A stretch of DNA of 64,000 nt, taken from Entomomonas moraniae (GTDB lineage Bacteria; Pseudomonadota; Gammaproteobacteria; Pseudomonadales; Pseudomonadaceae). The stretch covers positions 1,674,001-1,738,000 of the forward strand of contig NZ_CP029822.1 of assembly GCF_003991975.1 (NCBI RefSeq), written 5' to 3'. Numbering within the stretch: position 1 is the stretch's first letter; every line of letters starts with the position of its first letter. Positions 17,981 to 26,185 of this stretch are shown here, in pieces. Below the pieces are notes generated by a model. It was not told the DNA's origin. It did not search any database and saw only the letters and a list, made by a program, of their open reading frames with translations. Both the position numbers and the translations under genes were made by a program.

Positions 17981-18687
17981 TATAAACTAGCTAAAGAATT
18001 TATATAGTTAGTTATCTCAGTCACATGATTAAAAATGAAAAAATGATTGCCTTTCATTTCAATAAACTTAACTGGTTGTTTATTTTCTTGTTGCCAAGCT
18101 TCTACAGACTCTTTCGTCATATGGTCTTGATCACCATAAAAAACAGTCATCGGTAAATCAAATATACTATCAGGCTTAATATAATGGTAGGTTTCAACAA
18201 GCTTAAAATCATTTCTAATAATTGGTTCAAAGTAAGCCTGTAACTCCCGATTTTCCAAAAGGGCCTTTGGTAATCCACCCATTGCATTTATCTCTGACCA
18301 AAAGGTTGTAGAGGGATAACCGTGTACTTGCCTCTCACGTTTAAAGCAGGGGGCATTACGTCCAGAGATAATGAGATGTTTAGGCAATGTTAAACCACTT
18401 TGCAATAATTTCTGAACGATCACATAGCTCAACAAACCACCCATACTATGTCCATAAATTATATAAGGTTTGGGAGCAAGTGGTTTAATTACCTGATTAA
18501 TAAGATAATCAGCCAAGTGGTTGGCATCGCCTATCAGCGGTTGATTAGACAAGGCCCCCCTGCCGGGTAACTCAGGCATTAATACATCATATGTTGTTTG
18601 TAGATTACTCAACATATCCCGATAAGAATAAGCATTACCACCAGCGAAAGGCAATAATATAAGCGTTAGATTATCTTTACTGATCAT
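17980..18687 (-). CDS. Type II thioesterase (GrsT/RifR family)
   Basis: Alpha/beta hydrolase of 235 residues. LLPFAGGNAYSYRDM at residues 11-25, GRG after the ELP segment, and the nucleophile motif IYGHSMGGLLSY with S81 are typical of type II thioesterases. The acid FYGDQDHMT and the C-terminal GNHFFIF with the His complete the triad. These enzymes remove wrong acyl groups from carrier proteins of non-ribosomal peptide or polyketide assembly lines. No such synthase is in the window, so its partner is elsewhere or it has another acyl substrate. It lies 60 bases downstream of the fimbrial operon on the same strand and may be read from it. Confidence 0.85.
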   Translation of the reverse strand: MISKDNLTLILLPFAGGNAYSYRDMLSNLQTTYDVLMPELPGRGALSNQPLIGDANHLADYLINQVIKPLAPKPYIIYGHSMGGLLSYVIVQKLLQSGLTLPKHLIISGRNAPCFKRERQVHGYPSTTFWSEINAMGGLPKALLENRELQAYFEPIIRNDFKLVETYHYIKPDSIFDLPMTVFYGDQDHMTKESVEAWQQENKQPVKFIEMKGNHFFIFNHVTEITNYINSLASL

Positions 18688-18747
18688 TTATTCATCCATA
18701 CTATTTATTAACCCGCGCAGTTTAAAGTGTGCGAACACGCTTGTAAA

Positions 18748-19530
18748 TTACTGGCTCGTGAAGATGGATTTTTTTTCGCCTTTTTGAGAAAGGCCTGTAT
18801 CAGTAATCAGCATAAACTCTAAGTCAATACTTCGCCCTTTTAACATATCGTTAGCTCTAAAAACAAACTGATCGGTTGAAAAAGGTGAAACCATCATGTC
18901 CAACTTAGTATCAGGTTTATATACTTTCCCAGCTGAAAGTAACTTAAGAGAAGAAAAGGAAGCATAATATGGTGTTGGATTATGACAAGTAAGGACTAAT
19001 CTATCTTTATCTTTCATCAAGGTAAATTGTAAATTATCTTGAAGCGTATTTATTTTCTGACTTAAATTTTTAGGGCGATAAAATATCTTCATTTGTGTAT
19101 TCATAGCGACCAATAATTTAGCTTCATCGGTTGCAGAAGCTCTATTATTTGTTGGCGGTATTTCATACAAGTTCAGCCAAAATACAGACTCTCTATCTTT
19201 AGGTAAACGTTGGTTTTTAAATACAACTCGTATACCTTTAACTTCACTTGCACCCATTTTAAAGACAGTAGGTAAAACAATGAAAGGGGCACTCGTTTTT
19301 TCAGGTGTATTATTAACATCCCCATTATCTATCCACGTTTGCACAAGAACGGGATAATTATTAGTATTAGCTAACATTAAACTACGTTCTGTCGCTCCTT
19401 CAGGAAAAATAAGTCTCGTCGTTTCAGCCATAATCCCTGCGAAAGACAATGTTGACACACCCATAATCAACCATAAAAATAGACAACATTGAGAATAGTT
19501 TCTATTTTTCATCCTATTATATATCTCCAT
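18748..19530 (-). CDS. Second periplasmic fimbrial chaperone (CupA5-like position)
   Basis: PapD-type chaperone of about 254-260 residues. It has a signal peptide (hydrophobic stretch LFLWLIMGVSTLSFAG), then TRLIFPEGATERSLMLAN, the strand motif VLPTVFKMGASEVKGIRVVF and the family signature LPKDRESVFWLNLYEIPP. Such chaperones hold pilin subunits by donating a beta strand until the usher takes them. The start at 19530 overlaps the adhesin stop as TAATG; MKNRNYS at 19512 is an alternative start with a shorter leader. A chaperone at the end of the operon repeats the CupA plan and probably serves the adhesin or a second subunit. Confidence 0.9.
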   Translation of the reverse strand: MEIYNRMKNRNYSQCCLFLWLIMGVSTLSFAGIMAETTRLIFPEGATERSLMLANTNNYPVLVQTWIDNGDVNNTPEKTSAPFIVLPTVFKMGASEVKGIRVVFKNQRLPKDRESVFWLNLYEIPPTNNRASATDEAKLLVAMNTQMKIFYRPKNLSQKINTLQDNLQFTLMKDKDRLVLTCHNPTPYYASFSSLKLLSAGKVYKPDTKLDMMVSPFSTDQFVFRANDMLKGRSIDLEFMLITDTGLSQKGEKKSIFTSQ

Positions 19531-20819
19531 TATTGTACTCTTACAAGCACATAGGCTGTCGCTTTAACTTTACCAGGAGTCACTCTTTGACCCGGAATTT
19601 TAGTTAATGTCGCTGTAAACTGTGTTGTATAAGTCGTGTAGCCATTTGCCATATTATTACTAACCTGTGCGCCCGCTGTTACAGGGTACCAACCAGAAGC
19701 TGGTGTTGCAGGACAACCGCTAGCAGTACAACTACTCCAACCAACAAAATTCATGGATAGTCCAGTTGTAGCATTAGACAACGCAATTCCCACCCCTTTA
19801 GCTGTATTAGGGCTACTGTCATAATCATCAGACAACAGGTATTTAACACCACCCTCACTATTAACCAAACCAAGCTTTTCAGCAGCAGCATAGGCCGAAT
19901 AGGATGCCTGCAAACCTAAAAGAGTACTTCCTGAACTCACATTGGCTATTGCACTGTTATCACACTCAACAGTAACAGTAAAATCGTTACGAACGACATT
20001 GCCTTCATTTAAACTTGCTTCTGTTATTGTAGGGAACAACACAACAGGAGTCACATTTCTTGCAACACACGTACTTGTATAAGTAACGCTTGCCATCGGT
20101 GCTGCACCCATACTGATAGCATTCCACCCGCCTGCATTTTGACTTCCTCTATTATAAGCACTGTCTGAGCCATCTTGTTCACCAGGAATCCCTGGTCCAA
20201 CAAATGTCACATATCCATTAGGTTGCATACAATTATAGATAGACGTCATGGTGGTTGATGCTAAATTACCACAAAGATTAGAAACAGAACCCGACTCAGG
20301 AGGTAAAGAACTTAGTTTAACAAGGTCGGCTTTAATTGGGCTAAAATCTTTAGCACGGATATTTATTTTATCACCAACTATCTCATAGTTTTTTAGAGGA
20401 ATCGACTTCCAACTACGTGTAAAAACAGCACCTGAGTTTACATGAGTTAATCTAAGCCCTACATAAGGAAAATAGGTTGCAAAATAATTAGGATTACCAT
20501 CTCTCTGTCCAAGATCATAAAAACCACCAACACGGTCATCACCACTGGTAGCTATTTGTTCATAAATTTTTCCGATATCAGAAACATCACATTGAAAAAG
20601 GACTTGATTAATATCACCAGTACCGACATTAAAAATAGAGGTACCCAAAGGAGCACCGACAGGCTGTAAAAAACTATTGGTAATATTAATACTGGCCAAG
20701 CGAGGACTAACAACTGAATTTGAAATAGGAGCGACACGCTGACATACAGCATGAGAGATATTGCAATAACCCGCCAGTAATACCAATATTATAGGACTAA
20801 CTTGTTTATAATTTTTCAT
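19530..20819 (-). CDS. Fimbrial tip adhesin
   Basis: Exported protein of 429 residues from MKNYKQVSPIIL (20819), chosen because AGAGGG lies about seven bases upstream and a signal peptide (through ISHA) follows directly. The length is about twice that of a pilin, as in two-domain adhesins of the FimH/CupA4 type. The N-terminal part (to about residue 230) is unlike pilins and would bind the receptor. The C-terminal part (SVTYTSTCVARNVTPVVLFPTI onward) looks like a pilin domain with a Cys pair and an alternating hydrophobic end (TAYVLVRVQ). The receptor is unknown. Confidence 0.82.
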   Translation of the reverse strand: MKNYKQVSPIILVLLAGYCNISHAVCQRVAPISNSVVSPRLASINITNSFLQPVGAPLGTSIFNVGTGDINQVLFQCDVSDIGKIYEQIATSGDDRVGGFYDLGQRDGNPNYFATYFPYVGLRLTHVNSGAVFTRSWKSIPLKNYEIVGDKINIRAKDFSPIKADLVKLSSLPPESGSVSNLCGNLASTTMTSIYNCMQPNGYVTFVGPGIPGEQDGSDSAYNRGSQNAGGWNAISMGAAPMASVTYTSTCVARNVTPVVLFPTITEASLNEGNVVRNDFTVTVECDNSAIANVSSGSTLLGLQASYSAYAAAEKLGLVNSEGGVKYLLSDDYDSSPNTAKGVGIALSNATTGLSMNFVGWSSCTASGCPATPASGWYPVTAGAQVSNNMANGYTTYTTQFTATLTKIPGQRVTPGKVKATAYVLVRVQ

Positions 20820-20860
20820 AGCATCCCTCTTCCAGCGCATTAAAATATAACACCCATTAT

Positions 20861-23461
20861 TTAGTCACAAGTAGCTTTTAGCATAATAAGCGGTTGATCC
20901 AAATCTTGCCCTTTTAAATTATACGCTAAGTGGCACTGCTCTTCTGGAGTGTTACCCCATATTACAGTTAAACGATCTTCCTCTCGATCAGATCTTATGT
21001 AGATTTGTCCACCTTGTCCAACCATGCCCACTGACTCATTGTCTTCATTATAAACATCCGCCCCCATTGGCAAAATATCTGCCCCCTCAGGTCGTATTGC
21101 TGATATTAATATAGGATAGCCTTTAATCGTTCTAAATTTTATCTTAACATTCGCTCCTGCATAAGGAGCAAGGCGATACTGTCCTGATTGTAACTCAACA
21201 TTTGTACTCATTCCCTCAGGATTTAAAGCAATATTATTATATCGATAGGGGGTGAGTGATGGAATAAGCGCATAACCAAATCGATCAATAGAGGCTCCTT
21301 GTCCTCCCATAATTGATGCACCAGATGCCCCATCAGCATCAATTAATGCAAATGTATCTCCAGCATAAGGACCTAGCGTTATCCCACCTCGATGTAAAAC
21401 TACAGTCCCTTGCATAGAGACTGAATTTTGTGAATATGTCCTTGATTTTCCCGCTGATATGCCCAGTGTACCAACAGGTAATCTCGATTGTACTGTTCCA
21501 TTCCATGTATTTGTATGATCTTTACTGTCTGTTGAATAATTCAAACTATAATTTAAGTTTTGCTTCTCTCCAACTGTTCCTGAAACAGTCGATTGATAAG
21601 AGGTTCCGCTAACATCACTATGACTAACACTATTACTAAAAGTAGGGGAATTTATTTCTTTACCCAAAGGAATGGATAATGAAAAAAGTGTTGTCGTTTC
21701 TTTTGTTCCTGAACTACCAGCTGCAGGATTATAATAACCTGGCATATTGCCTAAATAGTCATTATTGTCAGTAACAGCTCCCATTCTGCTACGATTAACA
21801 GCAATATTAAGAGAAACACCATTTGAAAAAACTTTTGTATAGCTTACTTGAAGCTGTTTATCTGGCTTGTGACTAGAGTAATAGTTTTTTATAGAACCTG
21901 AAAAGTAAAGAGTTCCAAACTTTCCGAAGCTTTGGTTAATCGATAGATCATATCTTGATCGTTGTTCTGATGAAGTAGAACGCCAGTTATCACTATTCTG
22001 TTTAAATGACTCTCTTATATCCAATACATCGCTCAGTTCTCTATAACCTGATCTTGAATAAAAATTACTTGAAGCCGTTAGTGAAGTATTTGTTGGAATA
22101 AATGTCTTATTATATGACAAGCGTATTTTTCGCCCAGACTCTGAACTTTGGGGTAAGCTTGCATTAGAAAAGGTCATATCAAGCCCAAGAGCACCAAACC
22201 ACGAGGTATAAACACCACCCAGTAAAAATGACTGATAACTTTTTGCAACTTGAAAACCAGAGTTCAACGTGATGCTATTAGTGAGACCATGTCTATACAC
22301 AACCTCAGTAAATGGATCATGGTCGCCGACATAACGAGACTTGCCCAATGTGATACTATAACGATGCGCACCCGCACGTAGTGAGTCAGGGACTGAAGAA
22401 TAAGGCACGACAAAAGTGCTAACTGTTCCATCAGCCTCTTGAACAGAAACGTTTAAATCACCTGCGTAGTTAGTATTATAAAGATCATTAATTGAAAAGG
22501 GCCCAGGAGGAACTGTTGTCTCATAAATAATATTACCCCCTTGAGTCACAGTCACCTTTGCATTAGTTCTCGCTATCCCATAGATAGTGGGAGCATAACC
22601 TTGCTGAGAGTCTGGTAGCATTCTCTCATCACTTTTCAGTGACACACCCCTAAATGCCATCCCAGAAAAATAATCACCTGTTGTATATCCCTCCCCCATC
22701 AGTAATTCCCCGTTAATAGGGGTAATTGCTCTTTGTACATAACGGCTCGTTGTAACAAAATTATCTTCTGATCTACTTTGCTTCGTGTAAAAAGATTGCT
22801 GTCTATAGCGCCATAATCCAAGATTAAAACCACTATTCAAATTAATGTAAGTAGAGTCCATATTTTTATTAGTGGCACTGTTTTTATAACTTACATGGTA
22901 TTGATTTGCCATGTAGTTAACAAAAAACATTGTCTCACCTGCATTTAGTTGCTCAGGTGGAACATAGCCTTTTGGAAAAACATTCATTAATGCTTGAGGA
23001 ATAACAAGATCTAGCTTTAATTTAGAAAACTCGGTCTCACTTTTGGCACCCGTAATAACTTCGTCAGGAATAAGGCATTGTTTTTTATATTCTTCTGATG
23101 ATGCTGCTGAATCGATACCCGTTATTGACTCAGGCTTTATACCAAACCGAATTAAATTATCATAAGAGAAACAGGGTAAGGCTTTACCCTGTTTAGACTT
23201 TACAAATTTGACATCAAGTTGCTCTAAAAAAGCATTATTTATAAATAAATCAATTTGATAAGTGCCAGGCTCTATATTATCTGCATCATTAAACTGATTA
23301 ATACTACCAATATTATAGCGATTACCTCTTAGTAATGAATTATCAAAGAGATAATCATCAGTGTCAGCTAATACCTGCGCTGATAAAGAAATACACAATG
23401 CAAATAAACATAAACTAATAAAACTCAAACGCACTAATGTATACCAAAAAACGGAGTACAC
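20861..23461 (-). CDS. Outer-membrane fimbrial usher
   Basis: FimD/PapC-family usher of 866 residues, the 24-stranded pore that assembles and secretes fimbriae. A signal peptide (through QVLA) precedes the N-terminal chaperone-binding domain (YLFDNSLLRGN). The barrel and plug region contains GEGYTTGDYFSGMAFRGV, the middle-domain motif PGPFSINDLYNTNYAGDLNVSVQEADG, and VPYSSVPDSLRAGAHRYS. The C-terminal domains contain DADGASGASIMGGQGASID, RFGYALIPSLTPYRYN and a final Cys pair. The start is GTG. It lies 21 bases from the upstream chaperone gene and 41 from the adhesin. Confidence 0.96.
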   Translation of the reverse strand: MYSVFWYTLVRLSFISLCLFALCISLSAQVLADTDDYLFDNSLLRGNRYNIGSINQFNDADNIEPGTYQIDLFINNAFLEQLDVKFVKSKQGKALPCFSYDNLIRFGIKPESITGIDSAASSEEYKKQCLIPDEVITGAKSETEFSKLKLDLVIPQALMNVFPKGYVPPEQLNAGETMFFVNYMANQYHVSYKNSATNKNMDSTYINLNSGFNLGLWRYRQQSFYTKQSRSEDNFVTTSRYVQRAITPINGELLMGEGYTTGDYFSGMAFRGVSLKSDERMLPDSQQGYAPTIYGIARTNAKVTVTQGGNIIYETTVPPGPFSINDLYNTNYAGDLNVSVQEADGTVSTFVVPYSSVPDSLRAGAHRYSITLGKSRYVGDHDPFTEVVYRHGLTNSITLNSGFQVAKSYQSFLLGGVYTSWFGALGLDMTFSNASLPQSSESGRKIRLSYNKTFIPTNTSLTASSNFYSRSGYRELSDVLDIRESFKQNSDNWRSTSSEQRSRYDLSINQSFGKFGTLYFSGSIKNYYSSHKPDKQLQVSYTKVFSNGVSLNIAVNRSRMGAVTDNNDYLGNMPGYYNPAAGSSGTKETTTLFSLSIPLGKEINSPTFSNSVSHSDVSGTSYQSTVSGTVGEKQNLNYSLNYSTDSKDHTNTWNGTVQSRLPVGTLGISAGKSRTYSQNSVSMQGTVVLHRGGITLGPYAGDTFALIDADGASGASIMGGQGASIDRFGYALIPSLTPYRYNNIALNPEGMSTNVELQSGQYRLAPYAGANVKIKFRTIKGYPILISAIRPEGADILPMGADVYNEDNESVGMVGQGGQIYIRSDREEDRLTVIWGNTPEEQCHLAYNLKGQDLDQPLIMLKATCD

Positions 23462-23482
23462 TAATAATACCCAAAAGTATAT

Positions 23483-24217
23483 TTAATTTAATTTAACTTT
23501 ATGAGCTTCAGCAATACCATAATCATTAATTAATTCATAATTTATAAATAAGCCATTTTGTTGCACTGATTTTGGCAATGACCATTTCCCTTTTGATTTA
23601 GGTGCAATCATTTGTGCCGTAGGGATAACCATTATAACACTATCTTGACCATCAACGATTTTTGCTTGTCCAAAACTTGCATGGTAAGCGCTATCATTTG
23701 TTACTTCTACTGAGTTACCAGAAAGACGAAAGCTCAAACTATCTGCTACCTTATCAGGGGAGCTTGTCAAACCATTAGGTCTATAAAATATTTTCAAGCG
23801 ACTAGTAATGAGTAACGCAAGCTTATTTTTACCATCATCTGACTGTTTTAGTGATGGTATTTGTAAGAAATTAAAATAAAAGACAGACTCTCTATCTTTT
23901 GGTAAAGGCTTTTTACCTATATAAGTTAGGCGAACAACTTGACCTGACTTAGCAGAAACGCGAAACATTTGAGGTGTGGCAACAAAAGGTCCATCAGCTG
24001 TTTCAGCTGTAGAATCTGGAGTATTAATATCTGTCCACACTTGAATCATATAAGGCGCTTCATCAGGATTAGAAAACTGTACCATCCTTTCACGGGCACC
24101 TTCAGGGTAAATAATTCGATTTCCCGTAACCACAACAGAGGCATAACAGTTAATACTTAATAAAAGAAGTGTGATACAAACAAATTGATTAGTTTTTAGA
24201 TATGTTAAAAATTTCAT
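23483..24217 (-). CDS. Periplasmic fimbrial chaperone
   Basis: PapD-type chaperone of about 244 residues from the ATG at 24217 (a GTG three codons upstream is also possible). Signal peptide through NCYA, then VTGNRIIYPEGARERMVQFSN, PQMFRVSAKSGQVVRLTYIG and the signature LPKDRESVFYFNFLQIPS. LALLITSRLKIFYRP is the conserved strand in the first domain. Its place directly after the pilin genes marks it as the main pilin chaperone of the operon. Confidence 0.93.
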   Translation of the reverse strand: MKFLTYLKTNQFVCITLLLLSINCYASVVVTGNRIIYPEGARERMVQFSNPDEAPYMIQVWTDINTPDSTAETADGPFVATPQMFRVSAKSGQVVRLTYIGKKPLPKDRESVFYFNFLQIPSLKQSDDGKNKLALLITSRLKIFYRPNGLTSSPDKVADSLSFRLSGNSVEVTNDSAYHASFGQAKIVDGQDSVIMVIPTAQMIAPKSKGKWSLPKSVQQNGLFINYELINDYGIAEAHKVKLN

Positions 24218-24374
24218 TTTATACACAGGAAGTCAGTATGACACACACAATGTCATAAGTTTATAAAAGCTTATAACCCTATTTAATAACATATAGAACT
24301 ATAACAACTATGCTTAGTGTTAACAGCTCCTTCTGTTTTTATGTTATTAGTTGTTTTACTTCGCCATAAATTAG

Positions 24375-24399
24375 GCTGTAGTAACAAAGTTACTACAGC
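24375..24399. terminator. Stem-loop between major pilin and chaperone genes
   Basis: Perfect 11-bp stem GCTGTAGTAAC (24375-24385) and GTTACTACAGC (24389-24399) around AAA, 30 bases after the pilin stop in the 211-base gap before the chaperone gene. On the minus strand no long T run follows, so it is likely a partial terminator or an RNA-end stabiliser that gives more pilin than chaperone/usher message. On the plus strand TTTTTT follows, making it a full terminator for antisense transcripts. Confidence 0.7.
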
Positions 24400-24428
24400 T
24401 TTTTTATAACTATTACAGTTATAAACGA

Positions 24429-24953
24429 CTATTGGTAAACAATAGCGAATTGAGTACTAGCAAGTACGGTACCGGCAGTGGCAGGAGCTTCTGCATAGTA
24501 GCTAGCAGTGAATGGTAATGAAGCTGTACCTGTTCCAGAGATAGTAGCTGCATTAGAAACAACATCAGATGCGTTGAAGTTTAAAACTGAACCGCCTTCG
24601 TTAGCAACTTGGATAGATACACCAGTAGCTGTACCAGTATTTCCTAAGTTACCGCTAGCTTGAACATTATTACCAACGAATGTTGCTTTTGCACTTGTTA
24701 AATTAGTAGCACAGTTTTGTAATTCGATAGTGAAGTTTGTATCACCAGCAACAGCACCAGCAGTTGCAAGAGCAGTGTCTGCAACAGTTGGAAGTAATAC
24801 TACTGGAGAAGTGCTTGCACCATTAATGCTTACTTGACAAGTTTGAGTAGTAACTTCACCCTTGAAGTTAATAGTGTTTGGAGTTTGTTGAGCAAAAGCT
24901 AAAGCTGGAACAAGACCTGCAGCAAGAATAACACCGGATACTAGTTTTTTCAT
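24429..24953 (-). CDS. Major fimbrial subunit (type-1-like pilin)
   Basis: Pilin of 174 residues with a signal peptide cleaved after AFA (residue 21). The mature part shows the FimA/CupA1 hallmarks: GEVTTQTCQVSING with C39, the partner C81 in LQNCATN, many Ala/Thr/Gly residues, and a C-terminal beta strand ending in FAIVYQ with the penultimate Tyr used in chaperone and usher recognition. AGGAG seven bases before the ATG is a strong ribosome site. The strong ribosome site and the downstream hairpin suggest this is the most abundant product of the operon. Confidence 0.93.
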   Translation of the reverse strand: MKKLVSGVILAAGLVPALAFAQQTPNTINFKGEVTTQTCQVSINGASTSPVVLLPTVADTALATAGAVAGDTNFTIELQNCATNLTSAKATFVGNNVQASGNLGNTGTATGVSIQVANEGGSVLNFNASDVVSNAATISGTGTASLPFTASYYAEAPATAGTVLASTQFAIVYQ

Positions 24954-25255
24954 TTGAATCTCCTAAAATTAAAAATAACAATTAAATCTATTAAATTACA
25001 TAGGTTTAATATTGTTTACACTATTCCCTTAATTAGAACTAACATTAAATATCTGATGTATATCATGAATATCTAATATCTAATACAACTTTTACGACAT
25101 GATAGATCTAGTGTACATATATTGTATCAGTAACTTAGACGAAAACGTACCGACTTAATAAATATTTTTTTATGACCTTAGTATAATATACATCAATAAC
25201 CAAACCCTATAAATAATTTAATAAATTCATAGTCAATACATAAAACTATTTATTT
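24954..25255 (-). promoter_or_regulatory. Leader region of the major pilin gene
   Basis: A 302-base A/T-rich gap between the two pilin genes. It contains the pilin ribosome site (AGGAG) and, near 25046-25082, three copies of an ATATCT word (followed by GAT, AAT and AAT), which could bind a regulator. A separate promoter for the major pilin in this gap is likely from its length but no clear -35/-10 pair was seen. Confidence 0.35.
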
Positions 25256-25780
25256 TTAATTGTATACAATTAAAAATGAAGTGGAGGTAATAATGCTCCC
25301 AGGTACAACGCTATTTGCTGCCGCATAATATTTTACAACAAAAGGAATTGATCGTTTTCCTTCAGGATCTAAGCGCATATCGGACGAGTATACATTATCC
25401 TCCGAAGACTTTACTATTTTAAAACTCTTATCAGCGACTGCTAGTTGTAGCTCAATATTATTTGCTGTACCAGCTAGATTACTTATATTGGTTTTACTTG
25501 TTATAATTTCAGCTATATATCTTTCAGTGGCTTGCTGCTCTTTAGTACCACAATTCTTTATGCCCATTGAAAATATTGTATCGTCTGCTGTTTTCCCTAA
25601 TTTAGATAAATGAGAAACGGTAGCTGCAGGTAATAAAACTACTGCCCCAGAGGTATTTCCATTTACGGCTATATCACATGTCTTTTGAACAACATGCCCA
25701 GAAAACCATACTGTTTCTGATAAACTAAGCAAAGGAAAAAGAACTCCAACAAGAAATAGAGTACAAGTAACAATTTTCAT
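25256..25780 (-). CDS. Fimbrial subunit, first gene of the operon
   Basis: Pilin-like protein of 174 residues from the ATG at 25780, chosen because AGGAG lies eight bases upstream and a signal peptide (MKIVTCTLFLVGVLFPLL) follows. The mature part has WFSGHVVQKTCDIAVNG with the first Cys of the pilin disulfide, the second in IKNCGTKEQQ, and ends in SFLIVYN with a penultimate Tyr. It is similar in plan to the major pilin but less Ala/Thr-rich. It could be a minor subunit, an initiator or a second pilin; order alone does not decide. Confidence 0.85.
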   Translation of the reverse strand: MKIVTCTLFLVGVLFPLLSLSETVWFSGHVVQKTCDIAVNGNTSGAVVLLPAATVSHLSKLGKTADDTIFSMGIKNCGTKEQQATERYIAEIITSKTNISNLAGTANNIELQLAVADKSFKIVKSSEDNVYSSDMRLDPEGKRSIPFVVKYYAAANSVVPGSIITSTSFLIVYN

Positions 25781-26185
25781 TAGGTCTCCTGAAAACCAAA
25801 CAAACAATAAAGAACATCAAAATATCCTTGGTGGTTTTACAGTATTCCTTTGTCATTACATCGATACAAAACTTATAGTATTTAAAAGCACCCTTTTTTT
25901 ATTTTTAGTAAATCAAATAACCCTCATACCATTCGTTAGTGAACCATTATATAGCTAAAATTTATAAAAAGGTTCATCATTAATCGAAAGTATAAGACAC
26001 TACAGCCTATATTAAATATTCTGTTTAAAATATTTAATATGAAAAGCTAAAAAACAAAACTACAATATAAATAGCAATTGCTTTAGTTAGCATAAGTATG
26101 ATGTGCATAACTGTAATTCACTCATCAAAGTAAATAGCCTGTATTATTAAATAAGTTCTCTGTTGTAGATGTTGAAGGAAACTCC
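25781..26185. promoter_or_regulatory. Divergent control region between the fimbrial operon and ydeP, with a 12-bp palindrome
   Basis: This 405-base A/T-rich gap separates two divergent units and must contain both promoters. Its clearest element is a perfect inverted repeat: ATATTAAATATT at 26009-26020 and AATATTTAATAT at 26029-26040, with an 8-base centre. It lies about 145 bases from the ydeP start and 230 from the first pilin start. It could be an operator or an AT-rich nucleoid-protein site. No small gene was found. Confidence 0.45.
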
